Shown here piece after piece: positions 45,785 through 52,554 of a DNA stretch of 64,000 bases (within the stretch, counting starts at the first letter, position 1; every line of letters begins with the position of its first letter). The stretch is from positions 12,291 to 76,290 of the forward strand of contig NMRB01001599.1 of the NCBI GenBank assembly GCA_002633025.1. The letters are read 5' to 3'. Below the pieces are notes generated by a model. The model saw only the letters and a list, made by a program, of their open reading frames with translations, was not told the DNA's origin and did not search any database. Source of the DNA: Notospermus geniculatus. Its lineage: Eukaryota; Nemertea; Pilidiophora; Heteronemertea; Lineidae. Both the position numbers and the translations under genes were made by a program.

Positions 45785-47736
45785 TAATAACGTTATTTTT
45801 GTACCGAAATGCAATAAAAAAATCTTGTGAATCTGCAGTTTATGAAAAATAACGTTGTCGTAATGTTTACGTTTATCGTTTGATTTGTAAACCTGCATAT
45901 TGTGAAAGATTTACCCACCGAAATTTTCTGTCCCACTGTCAACTATCATTCTTGTTAAAACTTGCCGGGCTCTATTGATTCGGCCAGCTTTGTTTGCTGA
46001 GGTAATTCATACAAATATTATGATCAGGAGTCTGATATGGATTATGGTAGCCGAGCAAAGGTTTCATTAAACGAGGCGTAACTGAGTCTGATATCATGAT
46101 TAGGCTATAACTTTTCTGCAACAATCAATTATTTACTACATGCAAACAAATTGGAAAAAGAATACGTCGGTTCAATTTTTATCTAACTTCCCCTCATGAA
46201 AGTTGAGTATTCACCACTAATATCTGAAATAATAACTACTCAAGAAATCACTCCAGCGATTTTCCAATCTGACGTTGCTTGCCAGTCTGAAGAGGCAATC
46301 TACGTCAAAAGATAAAGTGGATGAATGAGCGTGGAGTGGTTTCCCTGTGGGTTAAGTTAATTTAATCTATTTCTTTCTTAACAGGAAGAGCGCAGGAACG
46401 ATGTCGCAGTAACCGTTCGTTTAAGCAATATTTCGCCAGTTGCATGACGTATATGTTGGCAGAATGTCGAGAATTTTCGCAATCGGTCGGATAGATCTAC
46501 GACTACATAAAGGTTACGATATTCTTTTAGGGAGGTTAAGAAACCAAACGAAAAACGTAAACTTTACGACAAGTTATTTTGCATACTACAGACTAACCAG
46601 ATTTTATATTGCTTTTTCGGTACAAAACGTTAACGCTGTCGTTAACGTTTACGTTTTTCGTTTGATTTCTTAACTTGCCTATCATGCCTATTGTCTGAGT
46701 ATACCCGAACGGTAGATAAACGGATGCAAAAACTCACTTTTGTCGTGATGCTGAACCACGACATGAAATTCGGACCTGCCTTTATTCACTAAGCAAGGTC
46801 AAGGTCAAACAGTTCTAAAGTGTAAATCTGCTCGGAATTTCATGAGGAAACTAATTAGAAGCTTGAATTAACCATCCCCTATAGGTTTTATCAAAGATCC
46901 CTGTTCCAGTTATGCAATACTTCTTAAGGTCAGTGGTCAAGGTCACAGTTAACCGTCACAGATAACATGAGATAAGTCAGAACCTGGTGAAGGTGGAAGC
47001 CGAAAACCTTCACTTACACCTACATTATCAAGGATGACCTTTCGGATTACGCAATGACCTTCAAGGTCAGAGGTCAAGGGCAAGGTCAAACAGTTTTAAA
47101 ATGCAAATGCAAACTAATTAGAAGCCTACATTAACCATCCCCTACAGGTGTAATCAAGGATCCCGGTTCCAGTTACGCAATAATTCTCAAGGTCAGAGGT
47201 CAAGGTCACAGTTAACCAGCTCTATGTAGAGTAGTAAACTTCTCATCGGAAACCACTGGCATCGCTCCGATGTCCTTTTCTTGTTACATGAAGGAACCAA
47301 CATGGAAAACGTCACACGACCTGACCGGATATTGAAAAAAGTTGAAAATATATTTTCATCACAATTTTCAATATCTTTTGGTTATTCCCTCGAATACATT
47401 CTCCTCAAATATATATGAATTGTTTACCTAAATTCGAAAATATTTGGAAATGTTAGATAGAAGTTGGCAACATATGAAATTTCAATATATTTGAATTTTG
47501 ATACCGTAATAGAGGGCTGCCATCGTGACGTACAGGTGGACCTTGGCAACGAGGTTAACGAAAATAGACGATGGAAAAGTGCGCTTGGAAAGACGCCATT
47601 ACATGTAGGGCCTAATTCGCCGCTAATGCGGAAGTAACAGTTATTTAGATAGTAAATGTGAAAAGTAAAACCTACCTGATAGTGAGATACAAAGTATGAC
47701 CACAAATTGATCGGAAAGATATTTTGCTGGCATCAT
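22757..47736 (-). CDS. Secreted PAN / C-type-lectin-like protein, five exons over 25 kb
   Basis: Exons (minus): 47736-47676, 43281-42989, 42214-42178, 34183-33977, 22974-22757; coding length 816 nt, 271 residues. Every junction has GT/AG sites, and phases run 1, 0, 1, 1 to a TAG stop. Order: signal peptide (1-20), PAN/apple-like domain (21-118), Gly/Pro/Thr linker (119-133), C-type-lectin-like domain (about 136-271) with FWIGL and four conserved cysteines. Proteins of this design act outside the cell, often in recognition of microbes or in matrix. The usual calcium/sugar motifs (EPN or QPD, WND) are absent, so sugar binding by the classical site is unlikely. Introns 1, 3 and 4 are filled with mobile elements, including a BEL retrotransposon. 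The joining is inferred from phase, domain order and strand; transcripts would settle it. Confidence 0.75.
23096..23452. mobile_element. MITE with TTAAAGGGAGACTCCACTC ends, uninterrupted copy
   Basis: Same family as 14397-15113, in opposite internal orientation and without its nested insert. Conserved inner words include AAGGTCGTCAGCCTATTGACAC and CATTTATGAAGGTACAACCA-type sequence. Confidence 0.9.
23453..23970. other. Intron sequence, no feature recognised
   Basis: Lies in intron 4 of the lectin gene. No coding frame or repeat seen. Confidence 0.4.
24157..25049. mobile_element. 893-bp palindromic foldback element
   Basis: Arms 24157-24592 and 24622-25049 are near-identical inverted copies around a 29-bp centre. 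Ends CACTGTCTGTTGGG / CCCAACAGACAGTG are flanked by ATTGGTG (24150-24156, 25050-25056), a 7-bp target duplication. There is no coding sequence. A 7-8-bp duplication with CA..TG ends is compatible with hAT- or P-type transposases, but the family is not proven. Confidence 0.9.
25421..26407. mobile_element. Intact 987-bp GGGCCGATTT MITE inserted in its own relative
   Basis: Ends GGGCCGATTTAATAAACG / CGTTTATTAAATCGGCCC, flanked by AAA (25418-25420, 26408-26410). It lies in opposite orientation inside the older copy 23974-32558. No transposase gene is present; the 3-bp duplication suggests mobilisation by a Harbinger-like enzyme. Confidence 0.85.
26642..27275 (+). repeat. BEL 5' LTR, 634 bp
   Basis: TG..CA ends. 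Lacks the 140-bp insert, a 17-bp segment (31674-31690) and GGCCTA (6 bp) that account exactly for the 166-bp length difference from the 3' LTR. Confidence 0.9.
27334..28543 (+). pseudogene. BEL gag remnant, frame-broken
   Basis: ATG at 27334 (MSSEPTLEDLKARRK) opens a Lys/Arg-rich start. The frame shifts in the overlap 27551-27621, continues through a Pro/Ser/Thr/Val-rich section with a tandem SVPASLPAATPA motif, into a DUF1759-type gag core (FDAWIDQLVEFEE, HLSGDAERVISGL), and shifts again near 28383, where KLLKEQFGGRSV..ALKRLNFD follows in another frame. The zinc knuckles expected next are missing. Confidence 0.8.
28547..31531 (+). pseudogene. BEL pol: RT, RNase H, integrase; 5' part broken
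   Basis: Starts abruptly at YLEKGWAVPV after the gag deletion, so the protease and the first part of RT are gone. RT motif A is seen as VADISKMF before a break at 28820, with two or more shifts up to 28913. The rest, 28913-31531, is one intact frame of 872 codons: YMDD active site (DRYMDDLIHS), RNase H (HVFGDASSQAYGAAAY), integrase HHCC finger (HVHNQNAHPGYG ... CCVVC), catalytic D, D, E (TGVDLFGPF, SDNGTNFIG, GGFYESLI) and a C-terminal domain ending LILEGEH. It copies RNA into DNA and inserts it. An intact integrase half with broken RT means mobilisation only in trans. Confidence 0.9.
31582..32381 (+). repeat. BEL 3' LTR, 800 bp, carrying a 140-bp insert
   Basis: Same ends as the 5' LTR. The insert at 31734-31873 has the hammerhead-like core described separately. 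Confidence 0.9.
31734..31873 (+). mobile_element. 140-bp unit with a hammerhead-ribozyme-like core
   Basis: Flanked by TGA on both sides (31731-31733, 31874-31876); the 5' LTR is the empty site. Core at 31768-31795: CTGAAGA, helix II GACCCC-GGTT-GGGGTC with one A before it, then GAAA. TTCCAG (31761-31766) can pair with CTGGAA downstream as helix I, with one extra C before the core. Relatives are at 34.9, 52.4, 56.3 and 59.4 kb. Hammerhead motifs are known in the terminal repeats of Penelope-like elements and in retrozymes; kinship is inferred. Confidence 0.55.
32562..32880. other. Intron sequence, no feature recognised
   Basis: Intron 4 of the lectin gene to the left of the next MITE. No coding frame. 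Confidence 0.4.
32880..33130. mobile_element. Foldback MITE, ~100-bp arms
   Basis: GGGAGTCAGAAATATAAGTGG .. GAAGTGGGAAATTT .. CTCAAATTGGGGTAGAATTTTTTCCC is inverted at the right as GGGAAAAAATTTACCCCAATTTGAG .. CTTATTTTCCACTTTTATTTCTGACCCC. Confidence 0.8.
33145..33761. mobile_element. 617-bp hAT-like MITE with 8-bp target duplication
   Basis: Ends T)TAGACTGGTTCCCGTCTTTG / CAAAGACGGGAACCAGTCTA, flanked by GCTACACG (33137-33144, 33762-33769). The 8-bp duplication points to a hAT-type transposase. The interior has CRE-like TGACGTCA and CAAGATGGCGC words but no transposase. Confidence 0.9.
33977..34183 (-). CDS. Lectin gene exon 4: linker end and first half of the lectin domain
   Basis: After TTTCTATTTCTAG the exon reads TTTVFSCGAAAGEK, GKCLYIDRSTRTWAGADSAC and TLVTFEGGNDAFYAAFESQLF, then donor GCAG|GTGATG. 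W..A...C and the first Cys pair are the start of a long-form C-type-lectin domain. Phase 1 at both ends (207 nt). Confidence 0.85.
34312..34714. mobile_element. MITE with CACACTTGACACTAG ends
   Basis: CACACTTGACACTAGATGGCGATATC at the left is inverted at the right as GATATTTCGCCGCTAGTGTCAAGTGTG, with inner ACCACTAGCG / CGCTAGTGGT. It lies in intron 3 just before exon 4. Confidence 0.8.
34800..34990 (-). repeat. Hammerhead-like unit, copy 2 (core damaged)
   Basis: On minus, TTCTAGAGTTTCAGATTGTAAAG and TTCCAG match the BEL-borne unit, followed by CTGATGA (34959-34953) and helix II GACCCC/GGGGTC. GAAA has become AAAA, so this copy should not cleave. Confidence 0.55.
35523..35898. mobile_element. 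MITE nested in the left arm of the Tc1 element
   Basis: Perfect 22-bp ends AGCCGTGGTTACACTACATA.. and complement, flanked by TAT (35520-35522, 35899-35901). Interior carries CACGGGTTT / AAACCCGTG words. The right Tc1 arm shows the empty site (GAACTATGTTTCAAAA). Confidence 0.9.
36181..37167 (+). pseudogene. Tc1 transposase, three frame breaks
   Basis: ATG at 36181 (MPKILPETKLL). Paired-like helix-turn-helix with ASKRQVERIRKRFQ, a GRPR hinge (SGRPRKTT), then the catalytic domain: first Asp in VDFSDESS, second Asp in QQDGASCHT (other frame), Glu in SPDMNIIEQVW, a DD34E layout. Breaks are near 36806 (A-run), 36918 (T-run) and 37020. The tail VVKAKGSHTGY to TGA at 37165 is in the original frame. 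About 325 residues in ancestral form, normal for the family. Confidence 0.9.
37500..38470. other. Intron 3 sequence, no gene seen
   Basis: A fragment with TAGTCTCGGGC(G/A)CCCAG occurs inverted at 34998-35015 and 37588-37605, bracketing the Tc1 insertion, so the Tc1 may have landed in an older element. Nothing else recognised. Confidence 0.4.
38478..38816. mobile_element. MITE with inverted CGGCATGGAGAAAACGCGGAAT
   Basis: CGGCATGGAGAAAACGCGG, AATTCCACGGAATTCCGC at the left; the same, inverted, ends near 38815. No coding content. Confidence 0.75.
39226..40797. mobile_element. 1.57-kb MITE with AAGGGACTCTAGAGGGAA ends
   Basis: Inverted ends AAGGGACTC / GAGTCCCTT with TA on both sides (39224-39225, 40798-40799). 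Long subterminal inverted repeats: AGAATCGCGGGAAATTCTAT, AAATAGCTCTGGGGAAC and GAATTCCGAGCGTTAAAAAT with complements near 40570-40660. The TA duplication suggests Tc1/mariner-type mobilisation. It carries its own insert at 39642-39971. Confidence 0.85.
39642..39971. mobile_element. MITE with GGGCCATATTCATAAA ends
   Basis: GGGCCATATTCATAAA and TTTATGAATATGGCCC, flanked by CTGAGT on both sides. Inner AACTAG/CTAGTT words. A related end (GGGCCGTATTCATAAAGGGTG) is at 50804. Confidence 0.8.
41072..41416. mobile_element. GAGGA..TCCTC MITE, copy 2
   Basis: Same family as 14616-14981; flanked by AT (41070-41071, 41417-41418). Shares GGTCGGCGCTGCGAGC, GTGTTGACGTTGCGTCATGA and AAATAAATGGAAATAACGTTAG. 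Confidence 0.85.
41900..42090. mobile_element. ~190-bp MITE
   Basis: GGTGTAGTAGAATCTAATGTCCCC (41916-41939) is inverted as GGGGACATTAGATTTTATCACACC (42059-42082). Confidence 0.75.
42178..42214 (-). CDS. Lectin gene exon 3: Pro/Thr linker, 37 nt
   Basis: Between CTTTCATTGCAG and GTAAGTAT it encodes GYVPPTTTTLEP and the first base of a Thr codon completed by exon 4. Such short Thr-rich exons are typical O-glycosylated spacers between domains. Confidence 0.7.
42230..42980. other. Intron 2, no feature recognised
   Basis: No coding frame or clear repeat. Confidence 0.4.
42989..43281 (-). CDS. Lectin gene exon 2: PAN/apple-like domain
   Basis: After TTATATTTCAG the exon reads GFVLDCGAEYRFV, ACGVKGEKLM, CARMCLSDASCASLNW, GECELNSSD, SIYWSPDGCP and then donor CCG|GTAGGT. 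ACARMCLS-x2-SC-x-SLNW with the later C-x-L is the PAN signature, so three or more disulfides are expected. Starts in phase 1, ends in phase 0 (293 nt). Confidence 0.85.
43440..44106. mobile_element. 667-bp MITE with CCCGGTTGCACCAG ends
   Basis: CCCGGTTGCACCAG / CTGGTGCAACCGGG flanked by CCTGTGG (43433-43439, 44107-44113), a 7-bp duplication as for the palindrome at 24157. Inner ACTTAAGGTCGAC / AACTTAACTTTGAG ends are partly inverted. It sits in intron 1 of the lectin gene. Confidence 0.85.
44124..44297. mobile_element. 174-bp MITE, GGTGTAACGTTTTTCAGTG ends (copy 2)
   Basis: Same length and ends as 10312-10485. Again it directly adjoins a box-B-like GGGTTCGATTC (44112-44122). Confidence 0.85.
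44316..44424. mobile_element. 109-bp hairpin MITE
   Basis: GTATTTTAGAACGTTCCTT.. and its complement form 27-bp arms with one mismatch; the inner part (AAGTCCACCTTA / TAAGGTCGACCTTA) also pairs. Confidence 0.85.
44717..45137. mobile_element. 421-bp MITE with AGGGTGTGTTTCAAAA ends
   Basis: AGGGTGTGTTTCAAAA and TTTTTGAAATACACCCT, with inner GTTCCGTCCGACACCA / TGGTGTCGGACGGAAC inverted. Confidence 0.8.
45149..45372. mobile_element. MITE with AAAGGAGCACGGTAT end (copy 1)
   Basis: Shares AGGAGCACGGTAT, ATTACAAAAT, GCCGACAACGTAGTTA, TAGTCCCTGGG, GGCACCGGCTGTCG.GAAAAAGTGGCAATAC with 62494-62650. The right end in this copy is diverged. Confidence 0.75.
45468..45897. mobile_element. MITE with GTTTA(G/C)AAATCAAACGAT ends, carrying a LINE tail
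   Basis: GGTTTAGAAATCAAACGATGAACG.. and the inverse ..TTTATCGTTTGATTTGTAAACC. A smaller relative is at 46533-46681. The middle is the LINE fragment below. Confidence 0.75.
45511..45790 (+). mobile_element. 5'-truncated non-LTR retrotransposon (LINE) 3' end
   Basis: From 45513 the frame reads LWNSLPERLKLSPPVHAFK then KNLKTHLFIRYFN and stops at 45609-45611. W-N-S-L-P...F-K..L-K-T-H-L-F is the conserved C-terminus of many LINE reverse transcriptases (CR1/L2/Jockey-like). A 3' UTR follows with TGTACAGCGCCC..GGGCGCTTTATAAAT, ending in (TAA)n. Only the tail was inserted, as is usual for target-primed reverse transcription. Confidence 0.85.
46533..46681. mobile_element. Short MITE related to 45468-45897
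   Basis: AGGTTAAGAAACCAAACGAAAAACGTAAAC and the inverse GTTTACGTTTTTCGTTTG..TTCTTAACTTGCCT. Confidence 0.75.
46795..47290. repeat. GGTCAAGGTCA dispersed family, longest copy
   Basis: Two internal units (AAACTAATTAGAAGC.., ATCAAGGATCCCGGTTCCAGTT.., CAATA.TTCTCAAGGTCAGAGGTCAAGGTCA) matching 9510-9770 and 8240-8345. Confidence 0.8.
47676..47736 (-). CDS. Lectin gene exon 1: start codon and signal peptide
   Basis: ATGATG at 47736-47731 opens MMPAKYLSDQFVVILCISLS, a short basic start with a hydrophobic core, ending at donor ATCAG|GTAGGT. Phase 1, matching exon 2. About 170 bp upstream on minus lies TTTAAAAG (near 47910), a possible TATA-like element. Confidence 0.65.
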
Positions 47737-48165
47737 GCTTTGTACAAGTGGAATCGAAATTTCGTGAAGGCAGTGGGTCCAATACTTTCACTACCAGAAT
47801 GCACTGACGTTTAGGTCATAACTATAAACACAATTGACCGCACCGACCCACCGACTTCTACTGTCAATCGGTGGAAACAGACCGATGCCGTATCTTTAAA
47901 CAAGCTTTTAAAGCACTATGAATCGCTCCAGTTCCCACGGCGTTAGTTGATAGTTCCAGGCGATTTAATCCGCATTGGCAAACTCATTCCGGAAACGTAC
48001 AGCTCCACGACGTGATAGTTGGTTATTTGTCGAGTTATACAAGTATTTATTTTGTTTAAGTTACAGACGCGTAAGTGATGCCTGCACGAAATAGTTGCAA
48101 CAAGATCTTTCCCATAATTTGCTTGGTTGGGGACAGTTCCGGTAAAGGTAAGCCTTTGTTTGTAA

Positions 48166-48318
48166 ATCAAGCGCGGAACCAAGGGCAGGGGCGCACCCGA
48201 CACACCCCCCTCCCCATTTTGGCCGAAAATCGACCGTGAAATTCTGGAACTTGGCGCAAATTTCAATGTTTCTAGCACATGGCGCCCCCTGTTTTCCCAA
48301 ATCCTGGATCTGCCCCTG
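48166..48318 (-). mobile_element. Fragment with CAGGGGC..GGATCCAGG hAT-like end
   Basis: On minus CAGGGGCAGATCCAGGATTT..CAGGGGGCGCC leads to GGTGCGCCCCTGCCCTTGG, an arrangement common at ends of hAT elements in animals. The second end is degenerate. Confidence 0.5.
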
Positions 48319-48513
48319 TAAATATAAACTGGGCAACGACGTCAGATAAACGAGCTGTTAAAGGGAATTTGTCATGGCAGTGAAACATGACACTAAGAAT
48401 AATTTCCCGGCCCGCAGAGTTCATAATTTCAAAATTACAGTTTTTTGTATTTGTATTAGATCGTTTGACAGACCTAAATCTCAGTTGACCGGGTGCTAAA
48501 TGGCACCCAATGG

Positions 48514-48930
48514 TTGTATTCGACTCACTGTTCTCAACTGCACTCGAACAGGCCGAGAACAAGGAACGTGTTCTCGAGTCTCGAATAGGAAAGTGCCTGT
48601 TACTATGGTTTCACTTACGGCCGCCTAAAAACGCCAGTGGTTTTCAAGAATACTTCAAAATTATTCAGTTTAGAACAGGAAAATGTCATTTATGTCATTT
48701 CTGCTTGATCCTAAATCTAGAATAATTATGATCTGACAAAAAATACATATAAACTTGCCGCCCGTGTCCGCCATCTTTGTTCTCGACTGTTCCCGTTCGC
48801 ACCACCGACCGAGATGGTGTGAGATTTGGGAACAGGAACACGTTCGCGAACGCGTTCTCGGCTGTTCGACTCATTCGAGAACACCGTTCTCTGCACCAGA
48901 ACACACAAGAACGGTAGTCGAATACTGCCA
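48514..48930. mobile_element. MITE rich in GAGAACA / TGTTCTC
   Basis: TGTATTCGACT..GTTCTC at the left and GAGAACGGT..AGTCGAATACT inverted at the right, with at least six GAGAAC/GTTCTC words inside. Confidence 0.7.
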
Positions 48931-49382
48931 ACTCAGATGTACAGATGTACTCGTTGTTAGTGATAAAATTTCTTACAGCTCAACAATTTCATGGTTTTAT
49001 GATTCTACTTCCGGCACATATTGCTTTACATCCTCTTGTTAATGGTCCATGTCCGCTGTGTCACATCATCGTGTGTCAAGCAAGACTGGATTTGCTATAT
49101 TGCAACTTTCACGACACGAAAAATATCATTTTTCTAAATGTTGACCATTTCATGAAATGTTTTTCGGGTGCTAGGTAGAGCGTGATCCAATCTGAAATAT
49201 TTAATTACCACCGGATATTAATAAATTACGCCGCTGCTAGTCAGGAAACGAACGAACAAGTGTTCCATATCTGATGCAAACAATAGACACTCGGTAGTAC
49301 GACCACCATAACACAGGTGGGCGTAAAGACGGGGCGGGGGGGGGCAGGTATATTAAACTGATATTTCTTACAAGTGTATGCA
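48931..49382. other. No gene seen
   Basis: No coding frame or recognised repeat; short G-run at 49330-49346. Confidence 0.4.
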
Positions 49383-49385
49383 CGG

Positions 49386-49766
49386 TGCTCAATCAATATT
49401 GCCGTACAGCTGCGGGAGATAGTTCCGGTGACCAACTCGTGGCGAAGGTGAGGTTCCGAATCGCTATAAATACCATTGCTAAGGGCAAAATGATAGCCCT
49501 AGGTGAAAGAATACAGTATAAAAGGCATGCTGCTGCAATATCTCCCAGAAATTTGCAGGAGAACGCATCGAAAATCGGCAATTTTAAAATGAACTGTACG
49601 GCTGCGGGAGAATTAGACTTCTCCCGCAGCCTACGTTCATTTTAAAAGGGTTATCATTTCGCCCTTAGCAATGGTATTTATAGTAATTTGGCATCTTAGC
49701 TCCGCCAAGCGTATGTGACGGGAACTTTCTCCCGCAGCCGTACGGCAATATTGATTGGGCACCGTG
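49386..49766. mobile_element. Foldback MITE with CTGCGGGAGA arms
   Basis: CGGTGCTCAATCAATATTGCCGTAC is inverted at 49741-49766. Inner pairs are CTATAAATACCATTGCTAAGGGC (49468-49490) with its inverse near 49662, and a hairpin GGCTGCGGGAGAA / TTCTCCCGCAGCC (49602-49630). Confidence 0.85.
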
Positions 49767-49880
49767 GTATGCGTGCCCCGTATTATTTTCGTACACGTAC
49801 CCTTCAATATCTGTAAGTGAATGTTTTCCTCATTTTTTGTTGTGGGCGAGCCCTGCTTTTATTTCTTTATTTGTGATGAG

Positions 49881-50661
49881 AAGCCTATGCGGCGCGAAGC
49901 AAGTTGCCGTCAGGGATGTTGAGAAAGTAACACAATACGGTACTTCGGAACCATTGGCGTGTACAAACTGAGAGCGGTCAGCGCCGGCGATCGCGCGACA
50001 AGATCTAAAGCATGGCGCACACCTGAGACCAAAATCGTGCGACCACCGACGAGACTAAAGGGCTCCGCACACTGGCGACTAAAATGGGGGCGACTACCGA
50101 TGCGACTACTACGTCGCCTGCCATAATTACCTTTGCGGTCGATCAATGATGTTATCCACGACATCACTGATCTTCCAAAGAAGCATTGTCGCAAACAAGT
50201 CAACAAAAACTAAAAAAACTGAAAAATGTTCAGTCGCTTCTGTGGTCGCAAGGCCGGTCGCCTACAAAATCGCTCGAAAAAATCGCTAATGTGCGGTGCC
50301 CTTAAAGACCACGACGTCGAAGGCAGCCATCGGGGTGCGAGGTCGCTCGCCGACCACACTTGCGACCATTTCAGTGAACCATCCGCAAACGACTAAGCCT
50401 ATGCGGCGCGAAGCAAGTTGCCGTCAGGGATGTTGAGAAAGTAACACAATACGGTACTTCGGAACCATTGGCGTGTACAAACTGAGAACGGTCAGCGCCG
50501 GCGATCGCGCGACAAGATCTAAAGCATGGCGCACACCTGAGACCAAAATCGTGCGACCACCGACGAGACTAAAGACCACGACGTCGAAGGCAGCCATCGG
50601 GGTGCGAGGTCGCTCGCCGACCACACTTGCGACCATTTCAGTGAACCATCCGCAAACGACT
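49881..50661. repeat. Recent tandem duplication, 267-bp unit
   Basis: Unit 1 is 49881-50394 and unit 2 is 50395-50661. They are nearly identical except that unit 1 contains a 242-bp MITE plus a 5-bp duplication (514 = 267 + 247). The unit is rich in GCGACC/GGTCGC words. Confidence 0.95.
50061..50302. mobile_element. 242-bp MITE present in only one of two tandem units
   Basis: GGCTCCGCACACTGGCGACT / TCGCTAATGTGCGGTGCCCT ends with TAAAG duplicated (50056-50060, 50303-50307). Unit 2 gives the exact empty site (GAGACTAAAGACC). Confidence 0.95.
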
Positions 50662-50803
50662 GACGACCTCCGGTAGCGACTGAAGTCACGATTATTGTGG
50701 CGTCGCATCGGAATCGTTTGCGGACGAACGTTTCGTCCTTTTTGTGTCGGTCGACTTGTTGCAAAGTCAGTCAGCCTTTGCGACCGAAAATTAAACATGT
50801 TGG

Positions 50804-51363
50804 GCCGTATTCATAAAGGGTGTTTAGCCTAATCAGCGTACAAATTCCGCATTACACAGGTTAAAGGCCTAGAAACTATTGTTCTGCCTTCTGTATGCTG
50901 CCTGATCTCTAGCATTTAGGGTGGGTATACACTACAGGTGATTCGCCCAACGCATGCGACGGTTCTTTGTCATTTCATGCCGCAATGCCTTCCAAACAAA
51001 AGCGATTCGCGTGCGATGCCAAATCGCTTGGCGAATCGCTTCTAGGGTGCACCCACCGTTCCCCACACGATGATCACACACGTCTATCTTTCCTGCGTCT
51101 TAGTGTGGGAGGACAAAAGAAAGTGTTGGACAAATTCTAGACAAGCCTGCCTGATCGTTCAACATTTCCTTTGTCCTCTTGGACTTGTGACGCAGGATAG
51201 TTAGACGCGTCTAATTATCCTGCGGGTAAACGCCTCTGGTGAAGCACCATACAGACATCAGACAATAATTATCTAGGCCTTTAACCTGTGTTATGCAGAA
51301 TTTGTACGGTGATTAGGCTAAACACCCTTAATCGCGCGATGATCACCCTTTTTGAACACGGTC
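50804..51363. mobile_element. MITE with GGGCCGTATTCATAAAGGGTG ends, with an inner insert
   Basis: Arms GGGTGTTTAGCCTAATCAGCG..GGTTAAAGGCCTAGA (50818-50874) inverted at 51270-51331; outer ends continue to 50804 and 51363. The middle (about 50920-51250) has its own GGGTG..CACCC pair and CGATTCGC words and is probably a second element. Confidence 0.75.
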
Positions 51364-51423
51364 CGTTGAATTTTTTGGTCTCTTGATGCGATCGAATTTC
51401 TTTCGTCTCCGTTGGCCATTGAA

Positions 51424-51605
51424 ACCGGTGTTTTACCTGCCAGTGTACCTGTGGGTCAGTGTGTCCCCTTATTGTTTGGGAAACGCTGGCAGATAGATCG
51501 AAATGTTTCTCTGTGTGTCCCCTATTGTCAATTCGTAGCTTATTCCGTCAGACAAATAGGAGGGGAACGCTCACAAATGGGGAACACTGGCAGATGTTAC
51601 ACCGG
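51424..51605. mobile_element. GGTGTAACG-type MITE, diverged copy 3
   Basis: Contains TGTTTCTCTGTGTGTC, CCTATTGTCAATTCGTAGCTTATTCCGTCAGACAA, aligned with 44200-44250; ends ACCGGTGTT.. and ..GTTACACCGGT are degenerate. Confidence 0.65.
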
Positions 51606-51934
51606 TCATTCAGATCTCCCAGTGCCACGATCTTTGGCAAACAATGTAACGACCACTCAAGCAAATCAGATATGAGACGAGAACAATTAATCGCGCGACC
51701 ACAGTCGCTTGGTGCAACGATCTGCCGCAGACTATAGGCGACAAATCCTGCGAATCACCAGTCGCCCCAACAGGGCAGCATCCTTTAAAATCGCACGAAA
51801 AATCCCAGGTGTGCGCCATGTTTAATTTTATATTTGGTCGCGCAAACTTCGACAAAGTGTCCGTGGAATCCCTGATAAGCGCTGTGTTGGCAAGAATTCG
51901 CTTGACTTCGCCGGTGTGAAAGGAATCCAAGTCC

Positions 51935-52040
51935 CCCTGGAATCTAAGTCCGGTCTTATTGTTCAGCAAGGGATTAGGATATATATGGCTACAGAGACCA
52001 TGACCGTTCGAATATAACCTTACAATAGCGGGCTATTGTT
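51935..52040. repeat. Dispersed repeat shared with 21350-21660 (empty site)
   Basis: TTATTGTTCAGCAAGGGATTAGG, ATGGCTACAGAGACCATGAC, CTTACAATAGCGGGCTATTG. Lacks the MITE found in the 21-kb copy. Confidence 0.65.
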
Positions 52041-52384
52041 TGGCGGATCTGCATTCCTAGGTCGCTGATTCCTGTCACACCTGTCTTCGCTTTGCTGCCT
52101 CGCCAGTTCACTTGCATTATGCACGCAATCTACAGACACAGAGTGCGGGTTATGAAAATCATGTGTGCTTCGGTTGCTCGTGGTTGATTTTGACGATGGT
52201 TGCGTGAGTTTGGATGCCGACCATACGATAATGTCAAACAAGTGCGATAAGTAGATGTCAGCACACGCGAAGCCGAATCAGACGTATTGCCAACAAAGCG
52301 TCTGAATTGGCGACTTGTGTGGTTTGATTTCCAGGTCGAACCAAATCACTGCCTCTGCTTGATTCACCTCTGGGATATCTTCGA

Positions 52385-52490
52385 CATTGCGCCTGAGGAA
52401 GACCCCGATTGGGGTCGAAAATTTGCGAAATATTCTGAGACGACTTTCCGATTAATTGTATACTGTGTGTCGTTTTTGTGCTGTTTTTTG
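52385..52490 (+). repeat. Hammerhead-like unit, copy 3 (core intact)
   Basis: Core 52393-52420: CTGAGGA, helix II GACCCC-GATT-GGGGTC, GAAA. A possible helix III follows (ATTT-GCG-AAAT) and then TATTCTGAG. The 3' part (TATACTGTGTGTCGTTTTTGTGC..TTGGA) matches the BEL-borne unit. Confidence 0.55.
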
Positions 52491-52554
52491 GATATACAGC
52501 CTCTGCTTGAGTACTATGTTATTCAGGATTTAATACTCTAAACACTGCTAAAGG

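Noticed and set aside
47943-48336. Minus-strand ORFs of 91-111 codons
   Set aside because: They cover a hAT-like repeat end (CAGGGGC..GGATCCAGG) and lack splice or domain support.
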